The notes under the pieces were generated by a model. It made no database searches. It had not been told where the DNA came from and saw nothing but the letters and a program-made list of their open reading frames with translations. From positions 1 through 9,648 of the forward strand of contig JBGCDD010000091.1 in the NCBI GenBank assembly GCA_045105075.1: DNA of 9,648 bases, read 5' to 3'. The position numbers and the translations under genes are program-made. The stretch is from JBGCDD01 sp045105075. Its GTDB lineage: Bacteria > Pseudomonadota > Alphaproteobacteria > Rhodobacterales > Rhodobacteraceae. This document shows, piece after piece, positions 1 to 6,312 of the stretch; the first letter of the stretch is position 1; each line of letters opens with the position of its first letter.

Positions 1-21
1 CGCATAAGGGAGGACGACACT

Positions 22-615
22 ATGGCACGAGCCAAATTTCTATGCGACGCGGAACGCTGCATCGAATGCAACGCCTGCGTAACAGCCTGTAAGAACGAGC
101 ACGAAGTCCCCTGGGGCATAAACCGGCGCCGCGTGGTCACCATCAATGATGGTGATCCCGGGGAACGGTCGATCTCGGTGGCGTGTATGCACTGTTCTGA
201 TGCGCCTTGCATGGCGGTCTGCCCGACAGACTGTTTTTATCAGAACGAAGAAGGCGTGGTCCTGCACTCCAAGGATCTGTGCATCGGGTGTGGATACTGC
301 TTCTACGCCTGCCCGTTTGGCGCCCCTCAGTTCCCGCAAGCGGGCAACTTTGGCAGCCGCGGCAAGATGGACAAATGCACCTTCTGTGCCGGTGGCCCGG
401 AAGAAACGCATTCGACCGCCGAATTCGCCAAATATGGCCGCAACCGGATCGCCGAGGGCAAATTGCCCATCTGCGCCGAAATGTGCGCCACCAAGGCCCT
501 GCTCGCTGGTGACGGCGACGTGGTCTCGGCCATCTACCGCGAGCGCGTTGTCGCCCGTGGCTTTGGCTCGGGCGCATGGGGCTGGGGCAGCGCTTACGGC
601 AAACAAGGCGGTTAA
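22..615 (+). CDS. fdhB: Formate dehydrogenase iron-sulfur (beta) subunit
   Basis: This 197-residue ferredoxin-like protein is the electron-transfer subunit of a respiratory formate dehydrogenase: it carries electrons from the molybdenum/tungsten active site of the catalytic subunit to the cytochrome b subunit. Sixteen cysteines lie in four groups that fit four [4Fe-4S] clusters: C13/C16/C19/C23, C55/C58/C63/C67, C87/C90/C93/C97 and C119/C122/C151/C155. This arrangement is that of the FdnH/Fdh3B/DMSO-reductase beta-subunit family. At 197 residues it is much shorter than E. coli FdnH and lacks the C-terminal membrane anchor; the tail is a Gly/Trp-rich stretch. A strong ribosome site (GGGAGG, 8-13) stands 8 bases before the ATG. 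A TAA at 5-7 may be the stop of the upstream catalytic gene, but seven bases cannot prove this. The FdhC-like gene downstream supports the formate assignment over other molybdoenzymes. Confidence 0.93.
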   Translation: MARAKFLCDAERCIECNACVTACKNEHEVPWGINRRRVVTINDGDPGERSISVACMHCSDAPCMAVCPTDCFYQNEEGVVLHSKDLCIGCGYCFYACPFGAPQFPQAGNFGSRGKMDKCTFCAGGPEETHSTAEFAKYGRNRIAEGKLPICAEMCATKALLAGDGDVVSAIYRERVVARGFGSGAWGWGSAYGKQGG

Positions 616-640
616 CCTGTCTTAAACGGACAAAACAGCG

Positions 641-670
641 CGGGCCTTGCAGTTGACATCGCAAGGCCCG
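641..670 (+). terminator. Perfect 10-bp hairpin after fdhB (attenuator, weak terminator or mRNA processing site)
   Basis: The arms 641-650 (CGGGCCTTGC) and 661-670 (GCAAGGCCCG) are perfect reverse complements around a 10-base loop, 25 bases after the fdhB stop. No U-run follows, so it is not a canonical intrinsic terminator. It may instead reduce read-through, or protect the 3' end of an fdhAB message so that these subunits outnumber the downstream products. The loop contains TTGACA (653-658), a perfect -35-like hexamer, but no convincing -10 element lies 16-18 bases further on. Confidence 0.5.
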
Positions 671-748
671 TCCTCGATTGCTGACGAACGGCAAACAATG
701 TTGTGTCACCGGCGCACTGGGCAGCCCCGGACCGACACACTTCAGAGC

Positions 749-754
749 GGAAAG
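749..754 (+). promoter_or_regulatory. Ribosome binding site that sets the start of the 69-residue gene
   Basis: GGAAAG at 749-754 ends 9 bases before the ATG at 764. The reading frame is open upstream to an ATG at 647, but that start lies inside the 641-670 hairpin, has no good purine-rich site before it, and would add a low-complexity Arg/Gln/Thr stretch. An out-of-frame ATG at 757 meets a stop after four codons. The site therefore favours 764 as the start. Confidence 0.45.
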
Positions 755-763
755 TCATGGATC

Positions 764-973
764 ATGAGTGAACCGATGCGCACCGATTGGATTGTTCCGA
801 TCCTCGAGGATCTGCACAATTTCGCGCTCGAGCAACGCATGACCAAATTGGCCGAAGACCTTGGCAAAATAATCACCGAACATGGCCCCGTCCTCAGGGG
901 CACCGAAACGGATCAAGATGACGTGGTCCAACTGATCAACCCAAAGGAATCCGGCACTCCAAATGGCGGATGA
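764..973 (+). CDS. Small conserved-looking protein of unknown function (69 aa)
   Basis: This is a 69-residue acidic, mostly helical protein with no signal peptide, membrane span or cysteine. The N-terminal half reads as one or two amphipathic helices (residues 8-39, with the core WIVPILEDLHNFAL and the later KLAEDLGKII); the C-terminal 25 residues are polar and probably flexible. I do not recognise a named family. It resembles in style short alphaproteobacterial proteins of pattern DW-x-LEDL-x-FA, but this is memory and not a search. Its stop codon overlaps the start of the TPR gene by 11 bases, so the two are probably translated together. A later in-frame ATG at 776 (MRTDW) is an alternative start. 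The position inside the formate dehydrogenase cluster suggests an accessory role, for example in assembly or signalling; that is inference. Confidence 0.6.
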   Translation: MSEPMRTDWIVPILEDLHNFALEQRMTKLAEDLGKIITEHGPVLRGTETDQDDVVQLINPKESGTPNGG

Positions 974-1964
974 GCAAACCACCACTTTGATCATGCTGGA
1001 CCCGGACAATCGCCGGGCCGATATGCGGTTTTTAAATCGCAAAGCCTGGGGGGTGCGCTGGAGCGACCGCAAGACCAGCCGCAATCTGGCCGCACAGGCC
1101 CTGGGTCAGGCGCTGCGGCGCCCGCGCCCGGATCCACAAGGAGCCGGACTGGCGTTGCGCACGCTGGCCTGGCAGAACAAATGGATTGGCGCCTTTGAAA
1201 GTTGCGCCGCGCTGAGCCAACGCGCGTTGTCCCGGCTTGATCCGCAAGAAACCCCAGATGCAGTGGCCGATGTGTGCGCGATCATGGGAGTTGTGCATTA
1301 TTCGTCCGGGCGGCGCGATCTGGCGGCAGATATGATCGACAAGGGGCTGGCCCATATTGACGGCATGGAAGCCACCGCCACGCGTATTGACCTGTTGGTG
1401 ACCAAATCCACGATCATGCGCCACAACGGACGTTTTACAGCCGCCTATGATCTGTTGAAACAGGCGCGCGAATTGGCGCATGGCCAGGAATTGGCCCGGG
1501 TTGAGCACAACGTTGCGCGGTGTCTGGACCAGGATCATCACCCCGCCGAAGCCTCGACCCACGCGATGCAGGCCTTGATCGGGGCGCGCCGGCACAACAA
1601 CCGCGTGGTGCTGCCCTATGCGCTTGGCGTGCTGGGATCAGCGCTGAGCCAGATGGGACAGGTCAAAACCGCGCTGACCTATCTGGCCGAAGGACTGTCG
1701 ATCGCCGACATTGATCAGGACGACCGGGTCAAATGCCAGTTGCTCGAACAGCTTGGTCTGATCTCGGCATTGGCCGGGCACAATGACAGCGCGCTCGAAC
1801 ACTTTACCCATGGGCTCGAAATCGCCAAAGATCTGAACTATCCGGTCTGGCAAAAGAAATTCCTGCGCGAGACCATCAAGATTTTTGAGGCCCGCGGCGC
1901 CACCTATGACGCACTGAATGCATACCGCGCCCTTGTGGCGCTGCTCGAGGCCGAACGTGCCTGA
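963..1964 (+). CDS. Cytoplasmic TPR-repeat protein in the formate dehydrogenase cluster
   Basis: The 333-residue protein lacks a signal peptide and membrane spans, so it should be cytoplasmic. It is almost wholly helical with degenerate tetratricopeptide repeats. The clearest are at about residues 217-250 (pattern LGSALSQMGQ...AL.YLAEGL) and 258-291 (LGLISALAGH...AL.HF.HGLEIA), with weaker units near 101-134 and 142-175. No GGDEF, kinase, HTH or other effector domain follows, so it is a pure protein-protein interaction scaffold. The ATG at 963 overlaps the preceding small gene by 11 bases; an AAGGA at 944-948 lies 14 bases upstream, rather far, and the in-frame ATG at 993 is an alternative. 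TPR proteins sometimes act as chaperones or adaptors for cofactor-loaded oxidoreductases, or as sensors; which applies here cannot be told from sequence. Confidence 0.8.
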   Translation: MADEQTTTLIMLDPDNRRADMRFLNRKAWGVRWSDRKTSRNLAAQALGQALRRPRPDPQGAGLALRTLAWQNKWIGAFESCAALSQRALSRLDPQETPDAVADVCAIMGVVHYSSGRRDLAADMIDKGLAHIDGMEATATRIDLLVTKSTIMRHNGRFTAAYDLLKQARELAHGQELARVEHNVARCLDQDHHPAEASTHAMQALIGARRHNNRVVLPYALGVLGSALSQMGQVKTALTYLAEGLSIADIDQDDRVKCQLLEQLGLISALAGHNDSALEHFTHGLEIAKDLNYPVWQKKFLRETIKIFEARGATYDALNAYRALVALLEAERA

Positions 1965-2002
1965 CCCGGGCGCCACCGCGCCCAAAACTGGAGAGTTCTG
2001 AG

Positions 2003-3202
2003 ATGTCGCTTGTCCTGCGTTGCCTTGCCATCTGCACCCTTTGCCTGCTGCCGCTGACGGCTTGGGCGCAAAGCGAAACCCCAACGCCAGATCGCAGCGC
2101 GACGGGCGGGGCCACAACACTGGAAGACATTATGGCCCGCCAGCGCGGCGAGACCGTCGATCCGGCCTACCGCGCCAACAACACCGGCGACGGTGTGTCC
2201 GATGCGGCGGCGGCACTGGGTTTGCGAGGCTATGCCTCAGACAGCGATGTGTTCCGCGCGCTGCGCTATGGCAGCGCCGATATCACAGTGTCCTCGCGCA
2301 GCCCCGCCGCAGATGTGCTGATCCAGGATGGCGGCATGTGGTGGCTGCAATTGCGCAATGGCCCGCTGGCCACCTATGGCGCCTATCTGCTGGGCGGCAC
2401 TCTGGTTTTGCTGGCATTGTTCTATTTGCTGCGCGGCAAGATCCGGATTGATGGTGAAAAAACCGGGCGCACGATCTTGCGTTTCACCAGTTTTGAACGC
2501 TTTGGCCATTGGCTTTTTGCCGGCTCATTCCTGATCCTTGGGCTGACCGGGTTGATCACGCTGTTTGGGCGCATGGTGTTGATCCCGCTGTTTGGTCATG
2601 AAACCTTTTCGCTGTTGGCCGTGGCCAGCAAATGGGTGCACAACAATCTGGCCTGGGCGTTCATGCTGGGCCTTGCGATCATCATCATCAACTGGACGCT
2701 GCACAACATTCCCAACCGCCACGACATCGTCTGGCTGCTGAAAGCCGGCGGGCTGTTTTCGAAAAACTCGCACCCCCCCGCGCGCAAATTCAACGCCGGG
2801 CAAAAGCTGATCTTCTGGGGCTGTGTGGTGCTGGGCTTGTCGATTTCCGCTTCGGGTCTGTCGCTGCTGTTCCCGTTCGAATTGCCGATGTTTGCCAAGA
2901 CATTCGCGCTGCTCAACGACGCCGGTGCGCCGGGGTGGTTTGGCCTTGCGCCACTGCCCGAAACCATGGCTCCGCACGAGGAAATGATGTATTCGCAGCT
3001 GTGGCACACCATCGTCGCCTTCGTGTTCATGGCGATGATTTTTGCACACATTTATCTGGGCAGCGTCGGCATGGAGGGCGCCTTTGACGCTATGGGCAAT
3101 GGCGAAGTCGAAGAACAATGGGCGCGTGAACATCACGGTCTTTGGGTCGAAGAAGTCGAAGCGAAACAGGCCGCCAAAGGCGCGCCCACCCCGGCCGAAT
3201 AA
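2003..3202 (+). CDS. fdhC: Formate dehydrogenase cytochrome b (gamma) subunit with signal peptide and periplasmic N-terminal region
   Basis: This is the 399-residue di-heme membrane subunit that takes electrons from FdhB and reduces quinone. Residues 1-22 look like a signal peptide (cleavage after AWA). Residues 23-120 form a polar, presumably periplasmic region, followed by a first span (about 123-143) and four more (about 170-190, 205-230, 268-290, 332-355). From residue 160 on it follows E. coli FdnI closely: H169 in RFGHW, H213 in KWVHNNL, the shared HNIP..DI.WLL and NAGQK..FW segments, and H335 and H349, spaced 14 apart like FdnI H155/H169. These four histidines are the expected axial ligands of two b hemes. 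A GGAG site at 1990-1993 lies 9 bases before the ATG. E. coli FdnI is about 217 residues, so the N-terminal region and extra span are additions. The charged C-terminal tail is probably cytoplasmic. Confidence 0.92.
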   Translation: MSLVLRCLAICTLCLLPLTAWAQSETPTPDRSATGGATTLEDIMARQRGETVDPAYRANNTGDGVSDAAAALGLRGYASDSDVFRALRYGSADITVSSRSPAADVLIQDGGMWWLQLRNGPLATYGAYLLGGTLVLLALFYLLRGKIRIDGEKTGRTILRFTSFERFGHWLFAGSFLILGLTGLITLFGRMVLIPLFGHETFSLLAVASKWVHNNLAWAFMLGLAIIIINWTLHNIPNRHDIVWLLKAGGLFSKNSHPPARKFNAGQKLIFWGCVVLGLSISASGLSLLFPFELPMFAKTFALLNDAGAPGWFGLAPLPETMAPHEEMMYSQLWHTIVAFVFMAMIFAHIYLGSVGMEGAFDAMGNGEVEEQWAREHHGLWVEEVEAKQAAKGAPTPAE

Positions 3203-4506
3203 TGCGCTGGCTGCTGGGGCTTTTGATGCTGCTGCCCTCGCTTGGGGGCGCTCAGGAGTTCTTTACGCTCAAAGGGCACGGCGGCCCGATCATGGCCATC
3301 GACGTTGCCCCCTCGGGGCAGATCGCCACCGCCAGCTTTGACAATTCAGTGGGCTGGTGGACCGGTAAAACCCCCAAATGGTTCGAAGGTCACCGCGCGG
3401 CTGTCACGTCGCTGCGGTTTCTGGATGATACGTTTTTGCTGTCTGGATCGGACGATTTCCGCCTGCTGATCTGGGATCAAACAACAGCCGCCCCCGTCGA
3501 GATCGCCCAGCACAAAGGCAAAATCACCGACATCGCAATCAATGCCAACACCATCACCACCGCCAGCTGGGATGGCTCGATCGGGCAGCACCAGATCGTG
3601 CTGCGCCAAGCCCGCCCCGATCAATCCGACACGCTCTGGTTCAAAAGCCGTTCGCTCAGCGGGCATCGCTCTGGCGTGAGTGCGGTGGCTTTTGCCGGCG
3701 ACACGCTCTATTCCGCCTCAGCCGACGGCACCATCCGGCAATGGTCAAACGCGGGCTCGCGCGTGGTGGTCAACAACGGCTTTGGCATCAACCGCATCGC
3801 CATCAATGCTGCGCAAAACTGGCTGGCCTACGGCGCCGTCGATGGTGTCACCCGGGTGATTGACCTGACCAGCGAAACCCAAATCGCCGATTTCACGCTG
3901 GGGCGCCGCCCGGTGCTGGCGCTGGCGCTGTCGCCCGATGGCACCCAATTGGCGGTGGGCGACGGCGAGGGCTATATCATGGTCATCGACACCACCACAT
4001 GGCGCATCAGTCGCGACTTTCGCGCCACTGCACGCGGCCCGGTCTGGGCACTGGCGTTTTCGCCCGATGGTCTGAACATCCACGCCGGCGGGCTTGATGA
4101 CACAATGTACTCCTGGCCCGTCGCCACGCTGGATCAACACGACCAGATGACCACCGGCGAGCGTACTTTCCTCAACGCGCCCGACACCATGAGCAACGGC
4201 GAACGCCAGTTCCAGCGCAAATGTTCGATCTGCCACACCCTGACCCCGGGCAGCGCGCGGCGCGCCGGACCAACGCTGTTCAACCTGTTTGATCGGCGCG
4301 CCGGCACCGTGACCGACTATCGCTATTCGCCCATCCTTACCGGGTCCGACATCATCTGGACCGACACAAGTATCGACGCGCTCTTTGATCTGGGTCCGGA
4401 TCACTATATCCCCGGCTCAAAGATGCCAATGCAGCGCATCACCAACCCCGATGACCGCGCCGATCTGATCGGATTTCTACGCGGCGCCACCAAAACGCAG
4501 GACTGA
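3202..4506 (+). CDS. Exported WD40 beta-propeller fused to a mono-heme cytochrome c
   Basis: The protein begins at the ATG at 3202, whose A is the last base of the fdhC stop (TAATG), giving 434 residues; a longer in-frame start at 3142 would put 20 Arg-rich residues before the signal peptide and is rejected. Residues 1-17 form a signal peptide (hydrophobic LLGLLMLLPSL, cleavage near GGA). Residues about 20-306 contain seven WD40-like blades, with GH and WD/WS-type landmarks (for example GH near 25, 63 and 154; WD at 91; SPDG at 244 and 287), fitting a closed seven-bladed propeller. The C-terminal 100 residues are a class I cytochrome c: CSICH (C341, C344, H345) binds heme and M408 in PGSKMPM is the likely sixth ligand. 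It should be periplasmic. Translational coupling to fdhC implies a role in the same electron path, perhaps as docking partner or electron acceptor; this is inference. Confidence 0.88.
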   Translation: MRWLLGLLMLLPSLGGAQEFFTLKGHGGPIMAIDVAPSGQIATASFDNSVGWWTGKTPKWFEGHRAAVTSLRFLDDTFLLSGSDDFRLLIWDQTTAAPVEIAQHKGKITDIAINANTITTASWDGSIGQHQIVLRQARPDQSDTLWFKSRSLSGHRSGVSAVAFAGDTLYSASADGTIRQWSNAGSRVVVNNGFGINRIAINAAQNWLAYGAVDGVTRVIDLTSETQIADFTLGRRPVLALALSPDGTQLAVGDGEGYIMVIDTTTWRISRDFRATARGPVWALAFSPDGLNIHAGGLDDTMYSWPVATLDQHDQMTTGERTFLNAPDTMSNGERQFQRKCSICHTLTPGSARRAGPTLFNLFDRRAGTVTDYRYSPILTGSDIIWTDTSIDALFDLGPDHYIPGSKMPMQRITNPDDRADLIGFLRGATKTQD

Positions 4507-4510
4507 CCCC

Positions 4511-4636
4511 ATGAAAGCCATGCTTGCCGCCTTTGTCGCCATGATCGTCATCTCCGTCGCCGCCTGGTACGGACTGGGCGAGGCCGGATTTTCGGCCGCT
4601 GATCAAGGCTCCAGCCCCGGTGTGCGTCTGGATTGA
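4511..4636 (+). CDS. 41-residue single-span membrane peptide
   Basis: A short open frame from ATG 4511 to TGA 4636 starts 4 bases after the cytochrome c gene stop. An AGGA (4499-4502) stands 8 bases upstream as ribosome site. Residues 2-20 (KAMLAAFVAMIVISVAAWY) form one hydrophobic span with a basic N-terminus, followed by a short polar tail (residues 21-41) predicted outside. It could be a small anchored subunit, or a secreted peptide if the first segment is cleaved. The spacing, ribosome site and coding-like composition support it as real, and it fills what would otherwise be a gap in a tightly packed operon. I know no family for it. The position between the cytochrome c and the regulator suggests a small membrane accessory of the formate dehydrogenase complex. 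Confidence 0.6.
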   Translation: MKAMLAAFVAMIVISVAAWYGLGEAGFSAADQGSSPGVRLD

Positions 4637-4640
4637 TCGC

Positions 4641-5513
4641 GTGCCCGACTATCTGACCACGCGCGAGCTGGCCGATCTGTTGCGCATCGGCGAACGCAAA
4701 GTATATGATCTGGCCGCCTCGGGCGACGTGCCTTGCGTGCGCGCTGTTGGCAAACTGCTGTTCCCGCGCGCAGACATTACCGCCTGGTTGGCCAGCGCAC
4801 GCAGCGGGCCGAATGTGGCAGAACCACCCCTGCCCCCAATCATCGCCGGCAGCCACGATCCCCTGCTTGATTGGGCCCTGCGCGAAAGCGGCTCAGGTCT
4901 GGCCAGCTTCTATGACGGCTCCTTTGACGGGCTGTCCCGGCTGGCCACACGCGGCGCCCAAGCCGCCGGGCTGCACATTCGCGAACATGACGGCTTCAAT
5001 CGCCGTGCCGTACAGGACGCTGTCGGCGAAGCCCCCGTGGTCTTGGTCGAGATCGCAAAACGCCAACGCGGCTTGCTATTGCGCCCTGGCCTACAAGGCG
5101 TGCGCGGTTTTGGTGATCTGGCCGGGCGCCGCGTGATACTGCGCCAGGACTCCGCCGCCTCCTTGCGCGAATTTGACGCCCGATTGTCCGACGCAGGCCT
5201 CAGCCGAGACGACATCGACGCCCTGCCCACACGCGCACGCACCGAAGAAGAACTGGCCGCAATCCTGCATGATGGCAAAGCCGACGTGGGTTTTGGCCTG
5301 GGTGCACTGACCGGCCTGTTTGACCTGGGTTTCGTGGCGCTGGCTCAGGAACGCTTCGATCTGGCAATATGGCGCCGCGCCTGGTTTGATCCACCTTTGC
5401 AGAACCTTATGGCCTTTCTGGACACGCCAGCCTGCGCCGCCCGCGCCAACGACATGGGCGGCTATGACCTGAGCGGATTGGGCACCATTCACCACAACGG
5501 CGCCAGTGGCTGA
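4641..5513 (+). CDS. HTH (excisionase/MerR-type) protein with periplasmic-binding-protein-like ligand domain
   Basis: From the GTG at 4641 the protein has 290 residues. Residues 4-51 are a winged-helix HTH of the excisionase family (YLTTRELADLLRIGERKVYDL... then GKLLFPRADITAWL). Residues about 65-285 resemble the PBP-like domain of PF12727, related to substrate-binding proteins and often found with molybdenum metabolism regulators. The HG..D/GFN, LAGRRVILRQDSA and ADVGFGLGAL segments fit a type II binding fold. No signal peptide is present, so it acts in the cytoplasm as a one-component regulator. A GTG at 4620 is an alternative start that would overlap the 41-residue gene; 4641 is preferred because the HTH begins directly after it, 4 bases after the preceding stop. 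As last gene of a molybdo/tungstoenzyme cluster it may sense molybdate, tungstate or the cofactor and control fdh expression (inference). Target site and ligand are not visible. Confidence 0.82.
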   Translation: MPDYLTTRELADLLRIGERKVYDLAASGDVPCVRAVGKLLFPRADITAWLASARSGPNVAEPPLPPIIAGSHDPLLDWALRESGSGLASFYDGSFDGLSRLATRGAQAAGLHIREHDGFNRRAVQDAVGEAPVVLVEIAKRQRGLLLRPGLQGVRGFGDLAGRRVILRQDSAASLREFDARLSDAGLSRDDIDALPTRARTEEELAAILHDGKADVGFGLGALTGLFDLGFVALAQERFDLAIWRRAWFDPPLQNLMAFLDTPACAARANDMGGYDLSGLGTIHHNGASG

Positions 5514-5547
5514 CCCCAAATCCCAGCCCCCGTCAAACCGCGCTGCA

Positions 5548-5614
5548 TCTTCCTCTTGCCCAAAATATCCCAGGGGTGAATGAGCCGCAGGCTCAGAGGG
5601 GGCTGGCCCCCTTC
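5548..5614. repeat. Convergent intergenic palindromic element, probable bidirectional terminator
   Basis: Two adjacent hairpins lie between the converging HTH-PBP gene and phoB: TGAGCC (5581-5586) pairs with GGCTCA (5590-5595) around a GCA loop, and AGGGGG (5597-5602) pairs with CCCCCT (5607-5612) around CTGG. On their left is a stretch (5548-5575) that reads on the minus strand as CTGGGATATTTTGGGCAAGA plus a purine-rich tail. The combination of a G/C-rich palindrome with a GGGATATTTT-like core and an AAGAGGAAG tail matches my memory of a widespread Rhodobacterales intergenic repeat. Only one copy is in this window, so repetition itself is not shown. The second hairpin ends 4 bases before the phoB stop. 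The rest of 5514-5616 holds nothing else I can identify. Confidence 0.5.
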
Positions 5615-5616
5615 CC

Positions 5617-6306
5617 CTAGCCCAACGCATATCCCGCGCCGCGCACAGTACGCACCGGATCGTCACCCCCATGCTGGGTCAACGCCTTGCGCAAACGTCC
5701 GATATGAACATCAACCGTGCGGGTATCGACATAAATATCGCGCCCCCAAACCCGGTCCAAAAGCTGCTCGCGGCTCCAGACGCGACCCGGTTTCTCCATG
5801 AACGTCGACAACAGCCGAAACTCGGTCGGCCCAAGCTTTACCAGCAGCTGCGCGCGCGTGACCTTGTGGGTTTCCGCATTCAGCACAATGTCATCAAACT
5901 CCAGCTGCAACCCCACGGTTGACGGACGCACCCGACGCAACTGACTGCGCACCCGCGCCATCAATTCAATCACCGAATAGGGCTTGATCACATAGTCATC
6001 CGCGCCGGTTTCGAGCCCCCGCACCCGGTCAATATCTTCAGACCGCGCCGACAGCATAATGATCGGAATGGGCCGGGTCTCAACGCGGGTTTTCAGCCGC
6101 CGGCACACTTCGATCCCCGACACATTCGGCATCATCCAGTCCAGCACGATGATGTCAGGCATGTCCTCATCGACCAGCAAAAGCGCCTCTTCGCCATTCT
6201 CGGCGCGGTTGACGCGAAACCCTTCTGCTTCAAGATTATACGCCAAAACCTCGCGCTGCGCCGGCTCGTCTTCGACCACCAAGACTGTGGGCTTGTCGGC
6301 GGACAT
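5617..6306 (-). CDS. phoB: Phosphate regulon response regulator PhoB
   Basis: PhoB is the transcription factor that switches on phosphate-starvation genes after phosphorylation by PhoR. The 229 residues match the family length. The receiver domain (about 5-122) has the acidic pair E12/D13, phospho-acceptor D56 in VLDWMMP, S86 in the LSA switch position (Thr in E. coli) and K108 in IKPYS. The C-terminal OmpR-type winged helix (about 133-228) has LGPTEFRLL, the recognition-helix segment SREQLLDRVWG and the wing VRTVRGAGYAL. It is last in the pst operon, starting 6 bases after the phoU stop with only a weak ribosome site (GGGTGA inside the phoU end), so coupled translation is likely. The DWMMP and DVHIGRLRKAL segments support PhoB rather than another OmpR-family regulator, as does the context. 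Confidence 0.95.
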   Translation of the reverse strand: MSADKPTVLVVEDEPAQREVLAYNLEAEGFRVNRAENGEEALLLVDEDMPDIIVLDWMMPNVSGIEVCRRLKTRVETRPIPIIMLSARSEDIDRVRGLETGADDYVIKPYSVIELMARVRSQLRRVRPSTVGLQLEFDDIVLNAETHKVTRAQLLVKLGPTEFRLLSTFMEKPGRVWSREQLLDRVWGRDIYVDTRTVDVHIGRLRKALTQHGGDDPVRTVRGAGYALG

Positions 6307-6312
6307 CGTGCG

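Noticed and set aside
647..763. N-terminal extension of the 69-residue gene to ATG 647
   Set aside because: The start would lie inside the 641-670 hairpin without a ribosome site, and the added 39 residues look non-coding; GGAAAG before 764 supports the shorter form.
2525..3136. Minus-strand open frame (203 codons) opposite fdhC
   Set aside because: Antisense to the heme-binding membrane region of fdhC; the product is Gln/Arg/His-rich without a fold-like pattern.
3142..3201. Earlier start of the WD40-cytochrome c gene at 3142
   Set aside because: It would put 20 Arg-rich residues before a well-formed signal peptide and overlap fdhC by 61 bases; the TAATG junction at 3200-3204 is the natural start.
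5514..5616. Possible Pho box or promoter in the convergent gap
   Set aside because: Both flanking genes end here, and I see no CTGTCAT-type direct repeats; the region is explained by hairpins.
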